43,643 nt of DNA, taken from positions 1 through 43,643 of the forward strand of contig PDSQ01000005.1 of the NCBI GenBank assembly GCA_002747055.1, in the 5' to 3' direction. Below are positions 36,289 through 43,643 of this stretch, piece by piece (positions within the stretch are counted from its first letter, which is position 1; each line of letters opens with the position of its first letter). Both the position numbers and the translations under genes were made by a program. Under the pieces are notes generated by a model. That model saw only the letters and a list, made by a program, of their open reading frames with translations. It was not told the origin of the DNA and ran no database searches. The stretch is from Gammaproteobacteria bacterium (GTDB taxonomy: Bacteria; Pseudomonadota; Gammaproteobacteria; Pseudomonadales; Oleiphilaceae).

Positions 36289-36870
36289 TTAAATGTTAAA
36301 CCTGTGTTTGATAAAGATGGCCTTTGCTTGGAACTCGTCGCTCTTCTTCTGGCTCAACAGGTCATCAATTTCTTTCAATTCATCACGCATAGCTTGTTGT
36401 CCGGATATCAGGTCGGTCAACACCTTGTCGTCAGACTGAGAATCTTTGTCGAGCGCTAAATAAGGCAATACCGCACGATTTGGCAGATAGTCCGTAGCGA
36501 TTCTATTCACAACCCATTTGAGTTCCCCATCTTCGAGCTCCTTGTGAACTCTTGGCAATAATGCAATCAAGATATCAATAGTCTGTTCAATTGAATTTCT
36601 TGCGATCTCGACTGAACACGTTAACCGTAGCGTTAAATTCAGTTGGGCAATATCATCCAAGATACTGTCAAGTGTTGGAGCAGTAACGACATCGGCAGCG
36701 GACGGAGCGACCTTGGTCTGCTTGTGATAGAAAAAATAAACAATCCCGGCCACGCCAATGGCCAGTAATGCACCTACTAATGTACCCAATAAAAAAACAC
36801 CTGCCAGACCAACAACGGCACCAATCATCACTGCAAAAAGCAGAGAATGATTCGACTTCTTGTTATTCAT
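36289..36870 (-). CDS. XpaC-like membrane protein
   Basis: A 193-residue protein with two close membrane helices near the N-terminus (about 10-46) and a helical cytoplasmic part. Family: XpaC (5-bromo-4-chloroindolyl phosphate hydrolysis protein, PF10112), partner of TelA-type proteins. The family name comes from an indirect phenotype, so enzyme activity should not be assumed. First gene of the six-gene operon; AGGA lies about 10 bp before the ATG. The 293-bp stretch upstream (36871-37163) should contain the operon promoter, but I cannot point to clear boxes and see no gene in it. Confidence 0.72.
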   Translation of the reverse strand: MNNKKSNHSLLFAVMIGAVVGLAGVFLLGTLVGALLAIGVAGIVYFFYHKQTKVAPSAADVVTAPTLDSILDDIAQLNLTLRLTCSVEIARNSIEQTIDILIALLPRVHKELEDGELKWVVNRIATDYLPNRAVLPYLALDKDSQSDDKVLTDLISGQQAMRDELKEIDDLLSQKKSDEFQAKAIFIKHRFNI

Positions 36871-37163
36871 ACTAAACTAGTCCTATCGAAACCAATATCA
36901 GTTAACGTCTCTTGCATGAAGGGGAATAAAAAAGCGAGAACTCACCCTTCCGATGACATACAGCATAACAATATGCCACCTCGTGACCAAGGTTTGAGTC
37001 CATTGAATTAAGTTGAAATGAAATAAATCAAAACGACACAATCACTTTATTCGGCCAGGAAACACCGCTAACTGGACAATGTTTCCCGATTATAAAACGA
37101 GTTGCGCCGATAGAGCCGATTTTAATGGCCAATTATGTCAGTTTTTTTAATTGAGAATACGGG

Positions 37164-37406
37164 TTATTTCGCTGCCTCCAGCTTCAGGTACAAATCATCT
37201 TTTAGCTCGGCGCGCTGGTGTTTCAATAGATGCATTTCAGCATCGTCGATCGGTGCGCTGTTTAACTCAAGTTCGCGAATTTCTGCGTCGAGATCGTTAT
37301 ACCGTTTGCATTCGCTGGCAAATGCTGGATCCGACTCCAATAGCTGAGTGATAGTCTCTTTATGCTCAGGAAATTCATGAAGTAAAGAGTGATCTTCTCC
37401 TAACAT
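37164..37406 (-). CDS. YdcH family protein (DUF465)
   Basis: An 80-residue helical protein with the family pattern: MLGEDHSLLHEFPEHKE start, middle YNDLDAEIRELE and end LKHQRAELKDDLYLKL. Members are small antiparallel coiled-coils of unknown function, common in proteobacteria. The ribosome site AAGGAG lies 6 bp before the ATG. It stands alone between the xpaC operon and an unknown gene. Confidence 0.85.
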   Translation of the reverse strand: MLGEDHSLLHEFPEHKETITQLLESDPAFASECKRYNDLDAEIRELELNSAPIDDAEMHLLKHQRAELKDDLYLKLEAAK

Positions 37407-37564
37407 ATTTTGCTCCTTATTTTATTCAATCATCAACAGTGCTACAGGCTAATTTGGATTTGCTGTTTTTTGCGATTCAGGCTTTGCTCAATGCTCCCAC
37501 GACGGATTATAAATCAAGAAAGCTGGTTTTTGCCAGATTCACCCCCCTCAGATAGGCGAGCAAA

Positions 37565-37888
37565 TCAAGATTTGATATCGAGATAACCACGTTGAATAGA
37601 TATTTCAAACGACTTGGCTCCATCCGCCAATTCGACAAACCGATTGCGATAGGCTCTCAAGCGCTTTAGCTCCTCTGGCGAAGGTAAACCATCAGAGCCA
37701 TGATACTTGCTACACAAATCATATAAATGCTTCAGATAATCGGCTCTGGATCGTGCGACCAGGTCGATAATGGGCTTTAGATCATCTATCGCCAACTCAT
37801 CAATCACCGGGTTGATCCGCTCTCGATTGCTCTGCCTCATCAGGTGCTCGAATTGCATCAAAATTCGGTTAATATCTTTATCTGACAT
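37565..37888 (-). CDS. Hypothetical protein, 107 residues
   Basis: Not recognised. Helical, charged, no signal peptide or membrane helix, so cytoplasmic. The spacing of hydrophobics suggests a helical bundle (LKPIIDLVARSRADYLKHLY, then ELKRLRAYRNRFVELAD). A good ribosome site, AAAGGA, about 7 bp before the ATG supports a real gene. It lies 96 bp downstream of the marR gene on the same strand and could share its transcript. Confidence 0.65.
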   Translation of the reverse strand: MSDKDINRILMQFEHLMRQSNRERINPVIDELAIDDLKPIIDLVARSRADYLKHLYDLCSKYHGSDGLPSPEELKRLRAYRNRFVELADGAKSFEISIQRGYLDIKS

Positions 37889-37984
37889 TGGTCATCCTTT
37901 AGTTATATCTTATTGAGAACCCCGCAAATTTAGAAAAAAGCGCCACAATTCAGTGTGCTATCAAAAAAATTGGCTAGCTCAGGC

Positions 37985-38509
37985 TCATTTTTTATCGGTA
38001 TCGACAGGAAATGAATTAGCTTTGTTATCGACCTCCCCCAAACGATCCAGTGTTCCCACATCCAGCACCGGAGAAGCATCTATATGTTGCGCATCCATCA
38101 TTTGAGCAACGCGCTGAAGCGCCGATATTATCATCGTCTGCTCCCATTCATGCAAGTCGGCGTACTGCCGGGCAAACTGATCTTGAAGCGGAATCGGGGC
38201 ACTTTTCAGCACCTCTAAAGCCTGGTCGGTCAGATAGGCGTGAACCTTTCTTTTGTCTTCCTTGGAACGCTCCCGATACACCAAATTACGCTTTTCAAGT
38301 CGATCGAGAATTGTCGTTACCGTAGCCTGACTGAGACTCATATCATTGGCAATTTCACCGATCGTCACCTCACCTCTGGCACGTATGGTCTGCAAAAGCA
38401 AAATCTGGGGGGCAGTGAGCCCGGTCGTTTTGGCCAGGTGTTTTGAGTGCAGATCGGTCGCCCGAATCACGCGCCGCAATGCAACCAACACCTCTTCAAT
38501 ACTGTTCAA
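37985..38509 (-). CDS. MarR-family transcriptional regulator
   Basis: A 174-residue dimeric winged-helix regulator: helix-turn-helix TIGEIANDMSLSQATVTTIL (49-68) and wing RSKEDKRKVHAYLTD, as in MarR/EctR-type proteins. An extra tail of about 30 residues follows the dimer helices. The start is TTG at 38509: the upstream TGA eight codons earlier leaves no ATG, and GAGAGAG lies about 8 bp before it. Its targets are unknown; no divergent gene sits directly beside it. Confidence 0.88.
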   Translation of the reverse strand: MNSIEEVLVALRRVIRATDLHSKHLAKTTGLTAPQILLLQTIRARGEVTIGEIANDMSLSQATVTTILDRLEKRNLVYRERSKEDKRKVHAYLTDQALEVLKSAPIPLQDQFARQYADLHEWEQTMIISALQRVAQMMDAQHIDASPVLDVGTLDRLGEVDNKANSFPVDTDKK

Positions 38510-38658
38510 AAGCTGCTCTCTCTATCCGTCACTGAAATGTGCTATCGCCAGGGCTTCATTATATCCAGGCCATCTGAAAAGGATAAAGCATTTATTGGTG
38601 CTTGTCTTTCGCGACTCCAATACCGAACCCAACGCAACCCCGGGCTAGTAAGCTATCA

Positions 38659-39312
38659 CTAATGCGGGGGATCGATGCGAGATTCGGTCGAAGTATTGAC
38701 CCGATACCAACCGGCAATGGAGTAACGTTCACGATCTGCTGGCAATACTTCGTGGGGAAATTCGTCACTTAAAAACACCACCACTGTACCCATTTCCGGT
38801 ACAACGCAAGTTCCGTTGTCATCATGTTCATCTTTATACAACACCAACTGTCCACCATCTTCCGGCGACCAGTCTTTATTCAGGTAAACGACCATCGATA
38901 AAACACGATTGGCATCACCTTTGAATGAATCCAGGTGGCGCTGATAAAAATCCCCGGGCCGATAACGCGCAAAATGGCTTTCAAACGAGAACAAACCCAA
39001 AAACAAACGACGATTCAGGTAAAGCTGTAACTCAGATGCCCACTGCAACCATTGCTTACCAGCCGGTGAATCGTCGCTAATCCAGCAAATATCGTCACTT
39101 CGCACCTGTTCATCGTGAAGATGCGCCTGACCACGCCCAACCCCGGCTGATGAAAAGAACCGATCCGGAAGCCGACCAATCGACTCTCTCAATAAGTTTG
39201 ATAGCGAAACAGGCAACGCACCGGGGTTGATACTGTAACCGTTTTCCCTAAGATCCTGAGCAATCGATTCGAACAAGCTGGAATTCGCATCATTTTCGCT
39301 ATCACACAACAT
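38659..39312 (-). CDS. 2-oxoglutarate/Fe(II)-dependent prolyl hydroxylase-like oxygenase
   Basis: A 217-residue soluble dioxygenase of the PHD/SM-20 type. Iron ligands His126 and Asp128 lie in RYRPGDFYQRHLDSF, and His187 is in DEFPHEVLPA; Arg196 (ERYSIAGWYR) should bind 2-oxoglutarate. The YLNKDWSPEDGGQL segment between them is typical. Close relatives in Pseudomonas (PPHD) hydroxylate a proline of EF-Tu, so a protein substrate is a reasonable guess. AGGAGAGGG lies before ATG 39312. Divergent from the EamA transporter gene across 119 bp. Confidence 0.88.
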   Translation of the reverse strand: MLCDSENDANSSLFESIAQDLRENGYSINPGALPVSLSNLLRESIGRLPDRFFSSAGVGRGQAHLHDEQVRSDDICWISDDSPAGKQWLQWASELQLYLNRRLFLGLFSFESHFARYRPGDFYQRHLDSFKGDANRVLSMVVYLNKDWSPEDGGQLVLYKDEHDDNGTCVVPEMGTVVVFLSDEFPHEVLPADRERYSIAGWYRVNTSTESRIDPPH

Positions 39313-39431
39313 ACTGCACCCTCTCCTAAGTCAAAATGTATTTGGAATAGTGTATCAGCATATAGCATTGAGTGTTTTTGCTTAATATGTAACCCTCTGG
39401 AAATTCGAAAAACAGGAAAAGCCTACCTCCA

Positions 39432-40331
39432 ATGACGCATCAAAAGCCCAACCTGATCTTTACCCAAATCCCTATCGGGATTCGCTATATGATTCTCAGC
39501 GCATTTGGTTTTGCCATTATGGCAGTTTGCGTTAAATGGACAAGCAAGGGAGGTATTCCGGTTCTTGAGATTGTCGCTGCCCGGTCACTGATATCACTGG
39601 TATTGAGTATTCTCGATGTCAAACGGAAACGCCTGCCACTGTTCGGTCACCGCAAACCTCTGCTTATCGCAAGAGGCACAGTGGGTGCTTTCGCACTTAT
39701 GTGTGTTTACTACGCGATCACCGCCCTGCCCCTAGCAGAAGCCACCGTTTTACAGTATCTCCATCCTGTGTTCACTGCATTACTTGCGCTTTTTCTTCTA
39801 AAAGAACGTCTGCATCCGCCGACCATTGTATGTATTGTTCTCAGTTTTATAGGCGTATTGATAATTGCAAGACCGGCCTTTTTATTTGGGGATGATATTC
39901 AGAAATTCTCGATGATTTCGATTGGTATAGGCATATTGGGCGCATTCGGCAGCGCCATCGCCTATGTTCTGGTCAGAAAACTCAATGAAACCGAAGACCC
40001 GTCCGTTATCATTTTCTATTTCCCGCTGATCGCGCTGCCAATTTCACTGTTTTTTCTGGGAAACGAGTTCGTTATGCCAACAGGCCGGCAATGGATCGAG
40101 TTACTGTGTGTCGGAATATTTACCCAGATAGGTCAAATTGGGCTGACTAAATCCATGCAAACGGAAACGGCCAGCAGAGCGACTGCGTTTTCTTACTTGC
40201 AAGTCGTTTTCTCTGTATTTCTGGGCTGGTTCGTTTTCGATGAAATACCAGTGATATTCACCTGGATTGGTGGTGGTTTTATCTTACTTGGCGCGCTCAT
40301 CAATCTTTTCTGGAAAAGAAAACTCAACTGA
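39432..40331 (+). CDS. EamA/DMT-family transporter
   Basis: A 299-residue inner-membrane permease with ten helices in two EamA repeats. Repeat one includes ALPLAEATVLQYLHPVFTALLA (family motif of small-molecule exporters); repeat two includes ATAFSYLQVVFSVFLGWFVFDE. Substrate unknown; relatives export amino acids, nucleosides or metabolites. A clear terminator follows. Confidence 0.9.
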   Translation: MTHQKPNLIFTQIPIGIRYMILSAFGFAIMAVCVKWTSKGGIPVLEIVAARSLISLVLSILDVKRKRLPLFGHRKPLLIARGTVGAFALMCVYYAITALPLAEATVLQYLHPVFTALLALFLLKERLHPPTIVCIVLSFIGVLIIARPAFLFGDDIQKFSMISIGIGILGAFGSAIAYVLVRKLNETEDPSVIIFYFPLIALPISLFFLGNEFVMPTGRQWIELLCVGIFTQIGQIGLTKSMQTETASRATAFSYLQVVFSVFLGWFVFDEIPVIFTWIGGGFILLGALINLFWKRKLN

Positions 40332-40345
40332 TTGAAGCAAGAATT

Positions 40346-40374
40346 TGGCAAGCACACAGTGCCATTATTTTTTT
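40346..40374 (+). terminator. Intrinsic terminator after the EamA gene
   Basis: TGGCA (40346-40350) pairs with TGCCA (40360-40364) around a nine-base loop that can also form a small inner stem, followed by TTATTTTTTTG. It separates the transporter gene from the tRNA-Asn promoter, which starts about 10 bp further on. Confidence 0.7.
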
Positions 40375-40384
40375 GTTTTAGGTA

Positions 40385-40413
40385 TTGACGGAATGACAAT
40401 GGCAATATAGAAT
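40385..40413 (+). promoter_or_regulatory. Sigma-70 promoter of tRNA-Asn
   Basis: -35 TTGACG (40385-40390), 17-bp spacer, -10 TAGAAT (40408-40413). Each box differs from consensus at one base. Transcription should begin about 15 bp before the tRNA. Confidence 0.8.
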
Positions 40414-40434
40414 ACGCTGCTCAACTAAAGACGT

Positions 40435-40510
40435 TCCTCGATAGCTCAGTTGGTAGAGCAACGGACTGTTAATCCGTTTGTCCCTGGTTCGAGCCCAGGT
40501 CGAGGAGCCA
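40435..40510 (+). tRNA. tRNA-Asn (anticodon GTT)
   Basis: 76 bases folding as a cloverleaf: acceptor TCCTCGA with TCGAGGA, D-arm GCTCAGTTGGTAGAGC, anticodon arm ACGGA-CTGTTAA-TCCGT with GTT at 40468-40470, T-arm CCTGGTTCGAGCCCAGG, discriminator G and encoded CCA (40508-40510). No integrase gene or repeat of its 3' end was seen next to it. Confidence 0.96.
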
Positions 40511-40743
40511 ACTTCTTTATCTGGTTAGCCTAATCAGAACACAGTCTGTCTCTTCCGATGCCCGCGTAGCAAAATTTTCGATCAATAAAACATGCTCAGT
40601 AGTTGGCACCTGATCAAACCAACCTCCGCTACATTCGAGTCGCGACTTTCATCTTTGATTCGTAAAAACGCCCCCCGCCAAACCCGATGCAAGCACTAGC
40701 CTGCAGTGCAAAGACCGGGAGCGCTAGAAAAGCAAATGAACTG

Positions 40744-40968
40744 TCAATCAAATCGTTCCGCGGAGATTCTTACCTCTTTGGAAAAACTCTTCATTTTGTC
40801 TGCCACTCGCTCCAGTTCGACAAAAACGGCGGCGTCAATTGCCGACTCAACCAACAGTTCCAACTCTTTCAGATGTTTTTTACTGATATTCTCTCGCGCT
40901 TTTTTATTCAATTTGCCCTTGAATGCTTCAACTACCTGTTTTGCATGTTCGGTCTGACTATTTGACAT
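40744..40968 (-). CDS. Hypothetical protein, 74 residues
   Basis: Not recognised. Helical and strongly charged (KGKLNKKARENISKKHLKEL, then ERVADKMKSFSKEVR), no signal or membrane segment. AGGAG lies 8 bp before the ATG, and no good competing frame exists on the other strand, so it is likely real. It follows ppk2 on the same strand by 74 bp, with a small hairpin between. The 233-bp stretch 40511-40743 behind it holds no other gene. Confidence 0.65.
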   Translation of the reverse strand: MSNSQTEHAKQVVEAFKGKLNKKARENISKKHLKELELLVESAIDAAVFVELERVADKMKSFSKEVRISAERFD

Positions 40969-40986
40969 TGAATTGCTCCTGAGTTC

Positions 40987-41000
40987 GAGCCCTAAGGCTC
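40987..41000 (-). other. Hairpin between ppk2 and the small downstream gene
   Basis: GAGCC and GGCTC make a five-pair stem around a four-base loop (CTAA on plus, TTAG on minus). No T-run follows on the minus strand, so readthrough into the 74-residue gene is likely; the stem may protect or process the mRNA. Confidence 0.4.
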
Positions 41001-41042
41001 AGTGACGAAAAATTATCGGCTTGACTGTGGAAAACCAACGAA

Positions 41043-41987
41043 TCAGGTTTTCCGATTGACGCCAGATTTTTTTGTTAATACTGATTCGTCTTTCTCATGA
41101 ATATCCGCAGCTCGCCCGACTATGAGACGATCGGCCGGGATAGCGACATCGGTGTTTTTATCAGGATATTCGACTTTACTTAGGACATACCGCATGGCAT
41201 TGATCCTGGCCCTTTTTTTGTCATCAGACTTAACCACGGTCCACGGCGCTTCGGCCGTATCAGTATAAAAAAACATATCTTCTTTGGCTTTCGTGTAGTC
41301 TGCCCACTTATCGAGAGAGGCCAAATCGACGGGACTCAATTTCCATTGCTTCAGAGGGTCTTTACGGCGCCCCTGGAATCGACGGAATTGCTCCTCTCTG
41401 CTGACAGAAAACCACAGTTTGTAGAAAATAATGCCACTTTGTACCAACATTCTTTCGAAATCAGGTGTTTGCCGCAAAAAATCCAGATACTCATTATCTG
41501 TACAAAAACCCATCACTCTTTCGACGCCCGCCCTGTTATACCAGGAACGGTCGAACAGCACGATTTCTCCCGCCGTAGGAAGGTGTTGGATATAGCGCTG
41601 GTAATACCACTGCCCCGCTTCGGTTTCCGTCGGCTTTTCAAGCGCGACAACCCGGGCACCACGGGGATTCAGGTGCTCCATCATACGCTTGATGGTGCCT
41701 CCCTTACCCGCCGCGTCTCGACCTTCACATAAAATAACCACTTTCTGCCCGGTTTCTTTCACCCATTTTTGAAACTTGAGCAATTCTACCTGAAGCTGTA
41801 TTTTCTTTTTCTCATACTCGCGCCGGGATATTTTCTTGTCGTAAGGGTATATACCACGCTTGAAAATATCTTCCTTGGTTAGCGCCTTTTTACCCGCGTG
41901 TTTCTTTTTTGCTTCCTTTTTTTCCTGCTTGATTTGCGCTTCAACCATTTTCAGGTTTTTTACCGCTTTTTTATCAGAATCTGCCAC
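41043..41987 (-). CDS. ppk2: Polyphosphate kinase 2 (PPK2 family)
   Basis: Cytoplasmic enzyme that moves phosphate between polyphosphate and nucleotides, usually making GTP or ATP from the diphosphate. Visible: a Lys-rich helical N-terminus, Walker A GRDAAGKGGTIKR (89-101), lid-side EKPTETEAGQWYYQRY, and Walker B FDRSWYNRAGVERVMGF. One PPK2 domain and about 314 residues fit class I. I place the start at GTG 41987: GGAGG sits five to seven bases before it. The GTG at 41993 lies within that site and cannot use it. The 242 bp between this gene and the next (41988-42229) hold nothing recognisable. Confidence 0.93.
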   Translation of the reverse strand: MADSDKKAVKNLKMVEAQIKQEKKEAKKKHAGKKALTKEDIFKRGIYPYDKKISRREYEKKKIQLQVELLKFQKWVKETGQKVVILCEGRDAAGKGGTIKRMMEHLNPRGARVVALEKPTETEAGQWYYQRYIQHLPTAGEIVLFDRSWYNRAGVERVMGFCTDNEYLDFLRQTPDFERMLVQSGIIFYKLWFSVSREEQFRRFQGRRKDPLKQWKLSPVDLASLDKWADYTKAKEDMFFYTDTAEAPWTVVKSDDKKRARINAMRYVLSKVEYPDKNTDVAIPADRLIVGRAADIHEKDESVLTKKSGVNRKT

Positions 41988-42229
41988 TCGCACCTCCAGT
42001 CAACGTCGTATATTAGTCTTAGGCTTACTGCTCGCCTTGTATATTCTTCGAAAAAGGCGTCAGCATGTATGATCTCTGACGGTATCGCCAGAACACGCTA
42101 CAGAATTATATCCGGGGTAGGTGACAAAAACTAATATATGGATCAATGCGCGTTCAGTTATTGCTATCCAGCGCTTAGCCTCAGCAAAATTTAGTGGCGG
42201 CTGGCCTTTACATTCAAAATAACGAAAAA

Positions 42230-43333
42230 TCAGTGCTTCCCCGGAACGGGATCTTGGGATGACGGTTGTTGCGTTTTTTCACGCAAATATTCCAGCATTT
42301 TTTTTGAAGGCTTCAGCTCTTTCATATCATACAAACGTGCATCCGCCTCTTTGAGCAGGTTCTTGCTATTTAGTTCACGTAGCTCGTTTGATGAGGCTGC
42401 CCCAAAACTGATATGGACAGGTATCGAATAATCCTGATTTCGCAGCGGCGTATTCTGCAAATGCTCTCGAATTCTCTGGGCTATTTTTTCTGCGCCAGGG
42501 CGTGCCAGGTTAGGCAGGATAATAACGAATTCATCACCCGCAAACCGAAAAGCGGTATCGCCCTTGCGAATCATATCGGTCAGATTATCAGCCACATATT
42601 TCAGATAGGCATCACCACAGTCGTGACCATAGGTATCATTCACCAACTTGAAATCATCACAGTCGATAAACAGAACCGCAATGTCATAATTATGGCGACG
42701 ACATCGACTGATTTCCTTTTCCAGCGATTCTTCCATTTCCCGCCGGTTTTTAAGCAGAGTCAAAGAATCACGGGTGGCCAAAAAGCTGACCCGCTCGTGA
42801 GCTATCACGCTTGAAAGACATATTGAGGCTTTGACTGCGAGCTGCCTAAGAAAAAAATGATCTTTAGAAGGTTCATATCGGCAGTCATCTTCGGATGCAA
42901 AGTTCAGGCTACCGATAAGCTGGCCATCCACAATCAGAGGCAATACGGCCAACGATCGAACTTCAGGCCAGATGACAGCAGGTACGAGCGCCTTGTAGAA
43001 GGACAGGTTACTATTGACCAAAATCGGCTCACGACAGCTTTTGGTCACTCGAAGAAAATCGACGGTATTGCAAATATATGCACGATGCAGCGGCATATCG
43101 GGCGCTTTGAACAAGGCTGCAAGCTGAGTCTTGATTGTTTTTTCGGTCAGGCACAACCAAACGTTATCTATGTTGAACGATTCCTGCACTGTCTTCAGCA
43201 ATTTCTCGAAAAAATCCGTCCCATTTAAAACGTTCATTATCTCAACTTCAATTTCAAACAGTTTGCTCGCAATTTCTTCGTTCTTCCTCGCCAAGTTGAT
43301 CAATTGATCAACCGTCGGATTTTGCTTCTGCAC
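42230..43333 (-). CDS. Diguanylate cyclase with N-terminal DUF484/GAF-like domain
   Basis: Makes the second messenger cyclic di-GMP from two GTP. 367 residues: a helical start, a DUF484/GAF-like sensor (about 10-180, with SLAVLPLIVDGQLIGSLNFAS), then a GGDEF domain with LTLLKNRREME, FIDCDDFKLVNDTYGHDCGD and active site AGDEF (265-269). The first Gly is Ala; several AGDEF enzymes are known to be active. An RxxD inhibitory site (RKGD, 256-259) lies five residues upstream, so feedback inhibition is likely. No membrane helix, so it senses a cytoplasmic cue. Start GTG 43333 with a weak ribosome site. C-di-GMP often controls LapA-type adhesins, which gives a loose link to the left part of the window. 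Confidence 0.9.
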   Translation of the reverse strand: MQKQNPTVDQLINLARKNEEIASKLFEIEVEIMNVLNGTDFFEKLLKTVQESFNIDNVWLCLTEKTIKTQLAALFKAPDMPLHRAYICNTVDFLRVTKSCREPILVNSNLSFYKALVPAVIWPEVRSLAVLPLIVDGQLIGSLNFASEDDCRYEPSKDHFFLRQLAVKASICLSSVIAHERVSFLATRDSLTLLKNRREMEESLEKEISRCRRHNYDIAVLFIDCDDFKLVNDTYGHDCGDAYLKYVADNLTDMIRKGDTAFRFAGDEFVIILPNLARPGAEKIAQRIREHLQNTPLRNQDYSIPVHISFGAASSNELRELNSKNLLKEADARLYDMKELKPSKKMLEYLREKTQQPSSQDPVPGKH

Positions 43334-43439
43334 GCGAAATACCCATTAGTTTTGATACATAAAGCTAAGTGTAGCTAAAAAGCTAACGAATGATGTAACA
43401 ATCATTATACAGGAAGCTGAAATATTTATATGCGAGTTA

Positions 43440-43468
43440 TTGACGACAAGAGAGGTGATAGGTATGAT
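43440..43468 (+). promoter_or_regulatory. Sigma-70 promoter of the initiator tRNA
   Basis: -35 TTGACG (43440-43445), 17-bp spacer, -10 TATGAT (43463-43468), each one base from consensus. A GC-rich discriminator (ACGCCCC) follows, as in stable RNA promoters under stringent control. Confidence 0.82.
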
Positions 43469-43514
43469 ACGCCCCAAGTTACTCAGGACGAGCCAAAAGA
43501 TTCAAACAGTTTGA

Positions 43515-43591
<77 letters not shown>

Positions 43592-43597
43592 AATATC

Positions 43598-43633
43598 AAA
43601 GGCTTACGTGATTATCTTCCGTAAGCCTTTTTT
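43598..43633 (+). terminator. Intrinsic terminator after tRNA-fMet
   Basis: AAAGGCTTACG (43598-43608) and CGTAAGCCTTT (43620-43630) form an 11-pair stem with an 11-base loop, with the T-run continuing to 43633. It lies seven bases after the tRNA CCA, so the tRNA appears to be transcribed alone. Confidence 0.9.
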
Positions 43634-43643
43634 ACTTACCAAA

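Noticed and set aside
40435..40743. Possible integration site at tRNA-Asn
   Set aside because: tRNA-Asn is a frequent target of integrases, but no integrase gene and no repeat of the tRNA 3' end were seen downstream.
40687..40965. Plus-strand open frames of 92 and 83 codons near tRNA-Asn
   Set aside because: They are shadows of the minus-strand 74-residue gene, which has a proper ribosome site; the plus frames have none.

Overview
The window looks like chromosomal DNA of a marine or salt-adapted gammaproteobacterium. Grounds: a LapA-type giant adhesin with its type I secretion genes, a TamA/TamB pair, an NhaD-type Na+/H+ antiporter, a PEP-CTERM protein, and gammaproteobacterial-looking tRNA-Asn and initiator tRNA genes. 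The genus cannot be fixed from sequence reading alone.

Left part (1-15603, + strand): the C-terminal 3,047 residues of a giant repeat adhesin (VCBS and cadherin-like modules, RTX repeats, type I secretion C-terminus). It is followed by its presumed exporter: a TolC-OmpA fusion outer-membrane protein, an ABC transporter and an HlyD-type adaptor, then a small secreted ricin-type lectin. The TolC gene is broken. Its N-terminal part and the rest lie in different frames, and roughly 50-60 codons of the normal family length are missing at the junction, so secretion of the adhesin may be lost unless this is an assembly error.

Middle part (15653-30188): tamA-tamB (minus strand); a SAM methyltransferase (+) that overlaps, tail to tail, nhaD (minus); a cytoplasmic GH13 alpha-amylase beside an IS91-type transposase remnant and a large imperfect palindrome; a PEP-CTERM secreted protein; and an RstA/RstB-like two-component pair.

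Right part (30189-43643): the most intriguing block is a tight six-gene minus-strand operon, xpaC - telA - DUF4178 - large lipoprotein - DUF350 - membrane spermidine synthase-like protein. It resembles E. coli yjfIJKLMC and ygiBC in logic: a DUF350 membrane protein, a lipoprotein with a YgiB/YjfM-like tail, and polyamine chemistry. I infer an envelope-stress or membrane-homeostasis system. After it come a YdcH/DUF465 protein, an unknown 107-residue protein, a MarR regulator, a 2OG-Fe(II) oxygenase, an EamA transporter (+), tRNA-Asn, an unknown 74-residue protein, a PPK2 polyphosphate kinase, a diguanylate cyclase with an AGDEF active site, and an initiator tRNA-Met with a U1-U72 mismatch, a clear promoter and a terminator.

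No CRISPR array, intact insertion sequence, prophage or rRNA gene was seen.
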